36,638 nucleotides of DNA from CAZRCZ01 sp964598765 (GTDB lineage: Bacteria; Sumerlaeota; Sumerlaeia; MVZB01; JAJFLK01): positions 1-36,638 of the forward strand of contig CAZRCZ010000031.1 in the NCBI GenBank assembly GCA_964598765.1. The letters run 5' to 3'. The notes below the pieces were generated by a model. It was given only the letters and a program-made list of their open reading frames with translations, did not search any database and was not told where the DNA came from. The translations under genes were made by a program, and so were the position numbers. Position 1 is the stretch's first letter. The number at the start of each line of letters is the position of its first letter. Of the stretch, positions 15,276 through 22,081 are shown one piece after another.

Positions 15276-15306
15276 CAATCTGTGTTATCCGCGTAATCTG
15301 TGGCTG
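15276..15306. repeat. Short iterated intergenic word (ATCTGTG type)
   Basis: Just after the efp terminator the sequence reads CAATCTGTGTTATCCGCG then TAATCTGTGG, an iterated word of the same style as the other dispersed repeats. The rest of the gap to 15462 holds nothing I recognise. Confidence 0.4.
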
Positions 15307-15462
15307 ATTCGGGATTGGGGCTTGCGGAGCGGGTAGAACCTTGAATTCGAGGGTTTTGGAGATCGGCTTGGCTTGAGTTGAATTAAAATTGCAGTAAACG
15401 TCCCGCTTGCCCTATTCTCCACGACCCCGACGACTTCAACGCGCGGGTCGCGCTAGTCCCGG

Positions 15463-16272
15463 CTATTGCTTTTGCTTCCTCAGTAACTGCAATGCGATTT
15501 CGCCAATCTTTTTCAATTCTGGATCATTATCTTGTGCGACTTTTGCGAAACCTTCTGTGAGGACGGCCGCTATTTTGGGATCGAGAGGGTCCTCCTTCAT
15601 GGTATATGCGATGGCGATGAGAGCCGCAATACGAGTTTCCTTATCGAAGGAAGGGTCCACGCCAACATCTCGAAGAAACGAAATAATTTCGATCTGATAT
15701 GAAGGAATTTTCCCGTCGTGGAAGCCGAAAGCCATTTCGCGCGCGCGCCGAATTCCATTTTTTTGATCCATGTGTGCTTCGGCAATCTTATACATATACT
15801 TTGCTAAAGGGATGACAACTGCCAACCTGCCAGTCCTGTCAAGTTTAGGATAGAGAGGCGCATCTTCTTCGACTCCATGTATTGCGATTCTCGCCTCTGC
15901 CGCCGCCGCCCGTTTTCCTCTGCTCTCATCTTTATTCTCAAGCATGGACTTTAATTTACCTAAGGCTGGCTTGCCCACCGGCCCAAGTGCGGCCAACGAG
16001 CGGCACGAGGACCAGACAACCTCCTGCTCGGAATCATCGAGGGCATCAATGAGCGGCTGAACAAGCTTTAAGCATTGGTCCGGAGTATTCGCGCGCCGCA
16101 TACGGGCAACAAAAGGGATAATGTCGTTACTGGACAAGGCGCGCTCTTTTGGCGAAGAGCTCCTCAACCGTGCAATCATTCCATCAATCTCAGGATCAGG
16201 TTGGTCAGGCGTCTGACACCCGGAGCTGATTGGGAATAGATTTATCATGACCAGCAGAAGTCCAAATGTCAT
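15463..16272 (-). CDS. Putative HEAT-repeat lipoprotein
   Basis: 269 residues from ATG 16272. It opens with a hydrophobic stretch (G-L-L-L-V-M-I-N-L-F-P-I-S-S-G-C), whose Cys19 may be lipidated, although Ser at -3 is not ideal for a lipobox. Helical repeats follow, resembling HEAT units (I-D-A-L-D-D-S-E-Q-E-V-V-W-S-S-C-R-S-L-A-A-L-G and E-T-R-I-A-A-L-I-A-I-A-Y). The frame is open to 16458, but that extension is Cys/Arg-rich and unlike a signal. A possible -10 (TATAGT on the minus strand, 16330-16335) would start transcription about 50 bases before 16272, supporting this start. Function is unknown; HEAT proteins usually scaffold partners. Confidence 0.75.
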   Translation of the reverse strand: MTFGLLLVMINLFPISSGCQTPDQPDPEIDGMIARLRSSSPKERALSSNDIIPFVARMRRANTPDQCLKLVQPLIDALDDSEQEVVWSSCRSLAALGPVGKPALGKLKSMLENKDESRGKRAAAAEARIAIHGVEEDAPLYPKLDRTGRLAVVIPLAKYMYKIAEAHMDQKNGIRRAREMAFGFHDGKIPSYQIEIISFLRDVGVDPSFDKETRIAALIAIAYTMKEDPLDPKIAAVLTEGFAKVAQDNDPELKKIGEIALQLLRKQKQ

Positions 16273-16486
16273 GTTGGCACAAATTGCACGGACACTCTCT
16301 CGATCCTGGCATGGGCATGGGGGACATTTACTATAAAAGTAATTCCTTTTTTTGTTCGTTTGCGGTCCAAAGGCCACCCGCCGTTCCCTCGTACATTGAT
16401 CCTCTTCTATCGTTACGCATCGGGATTGGCAATTGCCCCAGAAGATCGAATTCGGCATTGAGCACGCGTTCCTTGTCCCCGAACCG

Positions 16487-16990
16487 TCAATTTTCCCGCG
16501 ACTGAGCGTATTTCAGAAATGGGACGCACATCTCCCGCCGGAGAGACGGCGGGTTGGATTTCACGCATTCATTGCAGATGCCGGTGAATTTGATCGCCGT
16601 GGCGAGGGGAAGAAACTGCTGGTTGACCGAAGCTTCGTGAATGAAACGTTCCAACAAAGGTCCTTTGAATTCAATCGTTCTCCCGCAATGCTGGCAAACC
16701 ATGTGGCCGTGATATTGTCCCGGTTCGGCCATTTCGTAAGTGGCGAGGCGGCCGGAAAAATCGGTTTCGCGGAGAATGCGCCCCTCGACCAAAATCTGCA
16801 TGGTGCGGTAGATGGTGGCCTTGCTGGTTTTCTTTCCGGCGGCGTGCATGGCAAAGAATAGATCATCCACGCTGAAATGGCGTCTCATGTTGCAAACGGC
16901 GCTCAAAATTTCCTTTCGCTCGCGCGTCATGCTAAGGCCGCGAAGTTTGAGGAAATAGGCGAAACGCTCGGAAAGTTTGTCGGAAGCCAC
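16487..16990 (-). CDS. Fur-family metal- or peroxide-responsive regulator
   Basis: 167 residues from GTG 16990, with AGAGG 9 bases upstream; a TTG at 17014 would add eight residues but has no ribosome site. The N-terminal winged helix carries the recognition helix K-A-T-I-Y-R-T-M-Q-I-L. The dimerisation domain carries H-G-H-M-V-C-Q-H-C-G (Cys99, Cys102) and G-I-C-N-E-C (Cys139, Cys142), a structural Zn(Cys)4 site. A basic tail of about 20 residues follows. Whether it responds to iron, zinc or peroxide cannot be decided from the sequence. A dyad at 17061-17075 upstream could be its own operator. Its neighbour, the NRDE gene, is divergent. Confidence 0.92.
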   Translation of the reverse strand: MASDKLSERFAYFLKLRGLSMTRERKEILSAVCNMRRHFSVDDLFFAMHAAGKKTSKATIYRTMQILVEGRILRETDFSGRLATYEMAEPGQYHGHMVCQHCGRTIEFKGPLLERFIHEASVNQQFLPLATAIKFTGICNECVKSNPPSLRREMCVPFLKYAQSREN

Positions 16991-17060
16991 GAAAGCCAAC
17001 CTCTTTAGGTTCAAGCATAAGGGAAGGGGAGAGGCGATTCAATCGCAGAATTTCCATTCA

Positions 17061-17075
17061 TTTTGAGACTCAATT
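17061..17075. promoter_or_regulatory. Candidate operator dyad between fur-type gene and NRDE gene
   Basis: TTTTGAGACTCAATT has a perfect 11-base core TTGAGACTCAA and fits a 7-1-7 arrangement, as in Fur/PerR boxes, although the bases differ from the classical Fur box. It lies in the 159-bp divergent gap. Confidence 0.3.
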
Positions 17076-17149
17076 ATCCGATTATTCCTCGAAGGATTTG
17101 GAGCAACGCAAATGGCGTCATTTCCACTGGGAAAAAAGAGAACTGATTC

Positions 17150-17884
17150 ATGTGCACACTGATTGCGATGTGGCGATACCATCCTTCCGCGCCTTTGATT
17201 TTGGGTTTGAATCGGGATGAATTTTTATCCCGTCCGACCGCGCCGACCGCGTTTTGGGAAGACGCCGATCCCGCCAAAAGCTACGTCGGCGGGAAAGATT
17301 TGTTGAGCGGAGGAACATGGTTTGGGGTCGGGCGGAAGATCGTCGCGGCGTTGACGAACCATCGCGCCGGTGAACGCTCGCGGCCGGGGGAACGCACGCG
17401 CGGCGAATTGGTGACGCATTGTCTCGGCCTCTCGAGTCTCGCCGAAGTTCGCCGGGAATTGAGCAAAATCCCCGCGCGCTCATTCGGGTATTTTCATCTG
17501 CTCGTCTGCGACGGCGAATCCCTGATCTGGGCGACGAACCGATCCGGCGAGATGGAAATCACCGAGATCGCCTCCGGTTTGCATGTTCTCGGCAATTATG
17601 GGTTGGATAATGAAACCGATCCGGTCGTTGCCACGCTACACAAGGAACTGAACGGATCGGAAAAATTATCCCCCATCGAATTGAAAGAAAAATTGGCCAC
17701 GGTCTTGTCGCACCACGGCCCGGGTTGGCCTTGTGTTCATCTTGGACCGTATGGGACGCGTAGTTCGGCGATGTTGTGGTGGGGCAAGGAGGACGCCGCC
17801 CTTTGGACGACCGATGGTCCTCCTTGCGAAAGCCGCTGGCAGGATCAAAGTCGGCTTCTCATACGGCTGGGAGAAACCGTGTAA
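17150..17884 (+). CDS. NRDE/TANGO2-family protein
   Basis: 244 residues. The family mark is Met1-Cys2, where Cys2 would become an N-terminal nucleophile, and N-R-D-E at 21-24. G-G-K-D-L-L-S-G-G-T-W-F-G-V, A-A-L-T-N-H-R and V-L-G-N-Y-G-L-D-N are also typical. TANGO2 relatives are implicated in heme or lipid trafficking in eukaryotes, but the bacterial role is not established. It starts at ATG 17150 after a purine-rich GGGAAAAAAGAGAA. It is divergent from the Fur-family gene and may share its control. Confidence 0.88.
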   Translation: MCTLIAMWRYHPSAPLILGLNRDEFLSRPTAPTAFWEDADPAKSYVGGKDLLSGGTWFGVGRKIVAALTNHRAGERSRPGERTRGELVTHCLGLSSLAEVRRELSKIPARSFGYFHLLVCDGESLIWATNRSGEMEITEIASGLHVLGNYGLDNETDPVVATLHKELNGSEKLSPIELKEKLATVLSHHGPGWPCVHLGPYGTRSSAMLWWGKEDAALWTTDGPPCESRWQDQSRLLIRLGETV

Positions 17885-17911
17885 GGTGTCAAATCCGATT
17901 AAAACAGGCGC

Positions 17912-18334
17912 TCATTTGAGGCTGGTGACCAATTTGCCTCCGCGAATCAATTTGTGACATTCGACGCAACTGGCCGTGACCTGCATGAAATTCATGGTCG
18001 CGCCTTCCAGATTTTTCTCGTCGGCCATCGTCGCCATTTTGGCGACGGCGGAACGGAATTCCGAGCTGAGCTGGGTGTAGGCCGGAGTCTTGATTTTCAT
18101 CCATTGATCCAGCCGGCTGATGGCGTCCAGCGCCTTGGCGTTCTCCTTGATCTCGTCATAGTTTTCCAACGCCAATCCTTCGAGGATGTTTTGCGCGTGG
18201 GCCAGCTTCTTGCGCATGAGCGAGGAATCCTGCTTCTTTTCGGATTCAGCTCCGGCGAAGAGGGCGATTGCGACGATCCCCAATGCCGCGGCTCCTGTGA
18301 CTCCGATCCAGCGACGTGATATGCGACGTTCCAT
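17912..18334 (-). CDS. Exported small c-type cytochrome (cytochrome c'/c556-like)
   Basis: 140 residues from ATG 18334, preceded by GGAGG at ideal spacing. R-R-I-S-R-R-W-I-G then A-A-A-L-G-I-V-A-I-A-L-F-A-G-A gives a Sec signal, or possibly a Tat-like one given the twin Arg. The rest is a predicted four-helix bundle with a single C-terminal heme site C-V-E-C-H (123-127), the topology of cytochrome c' and c556. Met40 near the start of the mature chain could be the axial ligand of a c556-type heme. It would act in the periplasm. It ends 27 bp from the convergent NRDE stop, and a palindrome lies in its upstream region. Confidence 0.85.
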   Translation of the reverse strand: MERRISRRWIGVTGAAALGIVAIALFAGAESEKKQDSSLMRKKLAHAQNILEGLALENYDEIKENAKALDAISRLDQWMKIKTPAYTQLSSEFRSAVAKMATMADEKNLEGATMNFMQVTASCVECHKLIRGGKLVTSLK

Positions 18335-18393
18335 TTGGTGCCTCCAAGAGAAAAAAGTTTTGCCGGCGTTCGGGTTTCTTTGGGTTCGCCGGA

Positions 18394-18439
18394 GGTTGCA
18401 TGTTGCAACCTTTTCCCCCATGCTAAATGTGGTTGCATG
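18394..18439. promoter_or_regulatory. Palindrome plus direct half-site upstream of cytochrome gene and priA
   Basis: GGTTGCATGTTGCAACC (18394-18410) is a perfect 7-bp inverted repeat with a 3-base centre. Its left half GGTTGCATG recurs exactly at 18431-18439, 37 bp away. The arrangement in a divergent gap suggests a regulator binding region rather than a terminator. Confidence 0.4.
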
Positions 18440-18486
18440 ATTTGTGCCGGAAGTTGAATTGAGGTCTTCCCGAGTTTCCTTGAATC

Positions 18487-20955
18487 ATGGGAAAAGCGAA
18501 AAATAGTTCCGTTTCAATCGAGCGTCCGGCGTTTCGATACGCCGAGGTCGCGTTGGATCGTCCGCTCGAACAAATCTTAAGCTACGGCATCCCAGCGGCC
18601 CTCGCCGCCGAGGTGAGAATCGGCTCCATGGTCGAGGCGCCGCTTCGAACTCAAACGGCGAAAGGGGTGGTCCTTTCCTTGAGCGACCAGAAGACCTATG
18701 GCGGACCGATCAAGTCTCTTGCGCGCGTCCTGACGCCCGATTACGCGCTTTCGCCGGAGCTGATGGAATTGGGCAGATGGCTGGCGGGCTATTATTGGTG
18801 CTCTCTGGGAGAGGCGTTGTCGGCCATCGCCTTTTTCGGATTGAACGACGTCCACTCCAAAATCAAAACGCATTTGGCGTTGGCGGAGGCCGATCATTGG
18901 TTGACTGTTTCGCGCGAAGTCGGACCGGATGGACTCAAGGCGACCCCAAGACACGCGCGGGTGATTCACGCGCTTTTGGCGGGAGGTAACGAGCCGATGG
19001 CTCCCGGCGAATTGCGCGATGAAGCCGGGGTTGGAGACGGCGTTTTGCATATGATGTTGAAACGCCACTGGCTTGTCCGGGTATATGAACCGGTCTCGCG
19101 CGATGACGATTACGCCAAGCATGACGGTCCTGAATCCGGGACCGTCGCGCCGGCGTTGACGTTGACGCCGGAGCAATCCTACGCGCTGAACTCGATTTTG
19201 GAAACGGTCCACGCGGAGCGGCATCATACGTTCCTCCTGCACGGCGTCACCGGAAGCGGCAAGACTGAGGTTTATCTCCGCGCGATCGAGGCGGGATTGC
19301 GGTTGGGTCGGTCGGCGATCGTGTTGGTTCCCGAAATCGCGTTGACGCCTCAAACGGTGGCGACGTTCCGAACGCGATTGGGAATGATCGTCGGGGTCTA
19401 TCACAGCCGCCTCACGCTCGGACAAAAGCACGACTTGTGGAAAAAGATCGTCGCCGGAGAGGTTCGAGTCTTGGTCGGCGCGAGGTCGGCGATTTTCGCC
19501 CCTTTGCCCAATCTTGGGCTGATCGTCGTGGATGAAGAACACGAGACGACCTACAAGCAGGGGGACACGCCGCGTTATCACGCCCGCGACGTCGCCGTTT
19601 GGCGCGCTTCCCGATGCAAGGCTGTTGCGGTTCTCGGTTCGGCGACGCCTTCGCTGGAATCCTTCCACAATGCGCGGGAGGGGAAATACACCCTGGTTTC
19701 GTTGCCATTCCGCATCGGTCCGCACGCCGCGCCGGTGATGACGGTGATTGACATGAAGAAGCACTTGATTGCGGATTGCGAATTGCGGATTGCGGATTCT
19801 TCAACGCCCGGTGCGCAATCCAAAATCTCAAATCATCAATCCACGACCCACAATCTACAATCGGGTAATCCACAATCCCTCATCTCTTCCGCATTGCGTT
19901 CGGCCATTGAGAAGCGCCTTGCCGCGAATGAGCAGACGATTCTCCTTCTTAACCGGCGCGGATTCGCAAATCACGTTCTTTGCCTAAAATGCGAAAAACC
20001 GCTTCAATGCCCTCATTGCGATGTTCCCCTGACTTATCACAAATACGGCAAGGATCCGGAAGCAAGAGACGAGGATGATTCGCCGCACTTCGATTTTTCA
20101 TCCGCCCCGTTTCCCGTTTCGCATCGTTTGGTTTGTCATTGGTGCGGTCATAGTGAACGATTGCCCCGCGTTTGTCCCAAATGCGGCGAGGCGGAAATTC
20201 ACACTTTGGGTTTGGGAACGCAAAAGATCGAAGAGGCGATCCGCGAAATGTTTCCTTCGGCGCGGACGATCCGCGTGGATGTGGATTCGATGAAGGGGCG
20301 TCGCGCGTTCATCGAGGCGTGGGACAAAATCACCAAGCGCGAGGCGGACATCATCTTGGGGACGCAGATGATCGCCAAGGGATTTCATCTGGAATCGGTC
20401 ACGTTGGTCGGCGTCATTTCCGCCGATTTTGCGCTGTTTCTTCCCGATTTCCGGAGCGCGGAGAGGACGTTTCAACTATTGACGCAGGTGGCCGGTCGCG
20501 CCGGACGAGGCGATCTGCCGGGCGAGGTGATCGTCCAGTCTTATTTGCCGCATCACTATGCCATTGAGCACGCCGCTCGATTGGACGAGGCGGGATTCTA
20601 CGAGAAGGAATTGCACATCCGCCAAATGCTTAGGTTTCCGCCTCTCTTTCGGCTGATCGGAGTTCTATTGACGGGCGAAGAATTGTCGGTGGCGCGGGAT
20701 CAGGTGAATCGGCTGGCGAATTTGCTCAAGGGGTTGGCGCGGCGTCCGGTTTACGAATCGCTCAAGGTGCTCGGTCCGGCTCCCGCGCCGATCGGAAAGA
20801 TCGAAAATCAATACCGATGGCGGATTCTCCTGCGCGGCCCCGCGCCGAAGGAATTGCACGAGCTGTTGCGACAGGGACTCGCCGCGTTTGCCGACGCGCA
20901 TCTGAAGAGCAAGGTCAATGTCGTGATTGACGTGGATCCAGTGGATTTATTGTGA
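18487..20955 (+). CDS. priA: Primosomal replication-restart helicase PriA, with in-frame repeat insertion
   Basis: 3'-to-5' helicase that reloads the replisome at stalled forks. The 822 residues include the N-terminal DNA-binding domain (E-V-A-L-D-R-P-L-E-Q-I-L-S-Y), Walker A G-V-T-G-S-G-K-T (253-260) and D-E-E-H (349-352). Motif III is L-G-S-A-T-P-S-L. The zinc lobe has eight Cys (499, 502, 508, 511, 550, 553, 563, 566). Also visible are T-Q-M-I-A-K-G and V-A-G-R-A-G-R-G. Residues 427-464 are an insertion encoded by an iterated repeat sequence, between motif III and the zinc lobe. A second, acidic linker of about 25 residues (520-546) separates the two zinc sites. Everything else is intact, so the protein should be active. 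Confidence 0.97.
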   Translation: MGKAKNSSVSIERPAFRYAEVALDRPLEQILSYGIPAALAAEVRIGSMVEAPLRTQTAKGVVLSLSDQKTYGGPIKSLARVLTPDYALSPELMELGRWLAGYYWCSLGEALSAIAFFGLNDVHSKIKTHLALAEADHWLTVSREVGPDGLKATPRHARVIHALLAGGNEPMAPGELRDEAGVGDGVLHMMLKRHWLVRVYEPVSRDDDYAKHDGPESGTVAPALTLTPEQSYALNSILETVHAERHHTFLLHGVTGSGKTEVYLRAIEAGLRLGRSAIVLVPEIALTPQTVATFRTRLGMIVGVYHSRLTLGQKHDLWKKIVAGEVRVLVGARSAIFAPLPNLGLIVVDEEHETTYKQGDTPRYHARDVAVWRASRCKAVAVLGSATPSLESFHNAREGKYTLVSLPFRIGPHAAPVMTVIDMKKHLIADCELRIADSSTPGAQSKISNHQSTTHNLQSGNPQSLISSALRSAIEKRLAANEQTILLLNRRGFANHVLCLKCEKPLQCPHCDVPLTYHKYGKDPEARDEDDSPHFDFSSAPFPVSHRLVCHWCGHSERLPRVCPKCGEAEIHTLGLGTQKIEEAIREMFPSARTIRVDVDSMKGRRAFIEAWDKITKREADIILGTQMIAKGFHLESVTLVGVISADFALFLPDFRSAERTFQLLTQVAGRAGRGDLPGEVIVQSYLPHHYAIEHAARLDEAGFYEKELHIRQMLRFPPLFRLIGVLLTGEELSVARDQVNRLANLLKGLARRPVYESLKVLGPAPAPIGKIENQYRWRILLRGPAPKELHELLRQGLAAFADAHLKSKVNVVIDVDPVDLL
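19765..19882. repeat. Iterated inverted repeat inserted in frame within priA
   Basis: The left arm 19767-19799 iterates GATTGCG (GATTGCGGATTGCGAATTGC, then GGATTGCGG). The right region 19815-19880 iterates CAATC-type words (CAATCCA, CAATCTA, CAATCGG, CACAATCC), so it is roughly complementary to the left arm. It encodes about 38 residues rich in Ser, Asn, Gln and His that have no counterpart in PriA of other bacteria, and it keeps the frame. Confidence 0.7.
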
Positions 20956-20960
20956 GGATT

Positions 20961-21001
20961 TAAACAGCGATGCGCATCCTGTTAATCCCTGTTTATTTTA
21001 T
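20961..21001. terminator. Palindromic repeat or convergent terminator between priA and M28 gene
   Basis: TAAACAG (20961-20967) and CTGTTTA (20989-20995) are inverted copies around the palindrome GATGCGCATC, followed by TTTTAT. It starts 6 bases after the priA stop and covers the stop of the convergent gene. The word CATCCTGTTAATCCCTGTTT resembles another dispersed word (CAGGGATGAACGGGATGG at 29596). Confidence 0.45.
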
Positions 21002-21904
21002 CTCAATCTCCCGTCGTGAAAATTCCAAGAGCGTCGCCCCTATCGCGGACATGACTTGCCCGTCGCATTGATCCGGCAGATCGCCGGAGCGATGCCAATA
21101 GGGATAAGGTAATCCGATCAAATCAATGTAGGGCTTGCCGATTTGGACGAAGGGATAATGGTCGTCAATCATTCGGTCCATCGGCGAGTCAAGGAAGATT
21201 CCCGGAGCGAGCGCCCGTCCGATTTTCCAGAGCCGCTTGATGATTTCAGGGGCAGAGGATTCGCCGTAGCCCTCGCGCATGAGACCGGTTTCCTTTCCGC
21301 CGATCATGTCGAGATTGATCCCGACGCGCAGTCTGTCGAACCACGCCGGAGGATGGGCCGCCGCGAATTGGGAACCCAGACACCAGCTCGCCAATTCTCT
21401 TTCGACGCCTGAATCTTCGGCGTCAAAAAAAACGAAAGCCGTGTGCTTGGCCAACGGGGTTCCTTTCACTTCGCGGGCGAGTTCCAACGCCAGCGCAACG
21501 CCCGACGCGCCGTCATTGGCTCCGAGAAAAAGGCCACCGGATTCGCCTCGCGGATCGCGGTCGGCGATGGGGCGCGTGTCCCAATGCGCGCTGATCAGAA
21601 TGAAGGGACCCGGCACGGTTTTCATTTGATCCTCCGGCGCTGGAAGCCCCCAAAGGTTCCACGCCGGAGCGTCGGCGTTGATGAGCGTCAAGTGAGCCTT
21701 GAAGGGTTGCTCCGTGACGATCAATCCCGCTTGACTCATTTCGGATTTGATCCAATCCCTGCAGGCGGCGTGAGGGGGCGTTCCGGGTATGCGGGGACCG
21801 AAGGCGCATTGGCGGCGGAGGTCCTGCATGATGCGCTGACTATCAATGGAACCCGCGAAAAGGGAGTTTACGCATCCGCTAATAAGAATGAACCAACAAG
21901 GCAC
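20993..21904 (-). CDS. Exported M28-family peptidase / glutaminyl-cyclase-like enzyme
   Basis: About 300 residues. The metal-site pattern is that of the bacterial glutaminyl cyclase and M28 aminopeptidase group: S-A-H-W-D-T-R-P, L-G-A-N-D-G-A-S-G-V, F-F-D-A-E-D-S-G-V, I-N-L-D-M-I-G-G, then D-D-H-Y-P-F and the Y-W-H-R region. The mature start C-A-F-G-P-R-I-P-G-T is also typical. The 5' end is uncertain. GTG 21904 or TTG 21907 gives a short hydrophobic leader, P-C-W-F-I-L-I-S-G-C, like a lipobox, but this leader is encoded by the arm of a repeat element. ATG 21829 gives a leaderless protein. A lost upstream signal sequence through repeat insertion is possible. Substrate unknown. Confidence 0.82.
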   Translation of the reverse strand: MPCWFILISGCVNSLFAGSIDSQRIMQDLRRQCAFGPRIPGTPPHAACRDWIKSEMSQAGLIVTEQPFKAHLTLINADAPAWNLWGLPAPEDQMKTVPGPFILISAHWDTRPIADRDPRGESGGLFLGANDGASGVALALELAREVKGTPLAKHTAFVFFDAEDSGVERELASWCLGSQFAAAHPPAWFDRLRVGINLDMIGGKETGLMREGYGESSAPEIIKRLWKIGRALAPGIFLDSPMDRMIDDHYPFVQIGKPYIDLIGLPYPYWHRSGDLPDQCDGQVMSAIGATLLEFSRREIEIK

Positions 21905-21966
21905 CAAGACACCAAGACCAAGATGGGTTGCATTGATTGCTTGGTGTCTTCGTGCCTTGGTGGTGG
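21896..21966. repeat. Intergenic inverted-repeat element, copy 5 (CCAAGACA type)
   Basis: The arm 21896-21922 (CAAGGCACCAAGACACCAAG) and the arm 21940-21966 (CTTGGTGTCTTCGTGCCTTG) are reverse complements with a 17-base centre. It is the same subtype as 10147-10256. It overlaps the likely start of the M28 gene. Confidence 0.75.
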
Positions 21967-22055
21967 AGAAGAATATCGTGAAATAGCCTTCCCTTATGCA
22001 TTTGCGCCCTCTCCATTGTTTGAGATTCGGTTTCCGAACGTGTAGAATCACAAGT

Positions 22056-22072
22056 TTCACCTTCCGGGTGAA
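22056..22072 (+). promoter_or_regulatory. Small hairpin covering the MFS ribosome-binding region
   Basis: TTCACC and GGTGAA pair around a 5-base loop 10 bases before the ATG of the MFS gene. The only Shine-Dalgarno-like bases (GGGTGAAG) lie in the 3' arm, so the hairpin could lower translation. Confidence 0.3.
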
Positions 22073-22081
22073 GTGTAGCCG

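Noticed and set aside
18577..19764. 395-codon minus-strand frame opposite priA
   Set aside because: Composition is that of an antisense shadow; priA motifs on the plus strand are unambiguous.
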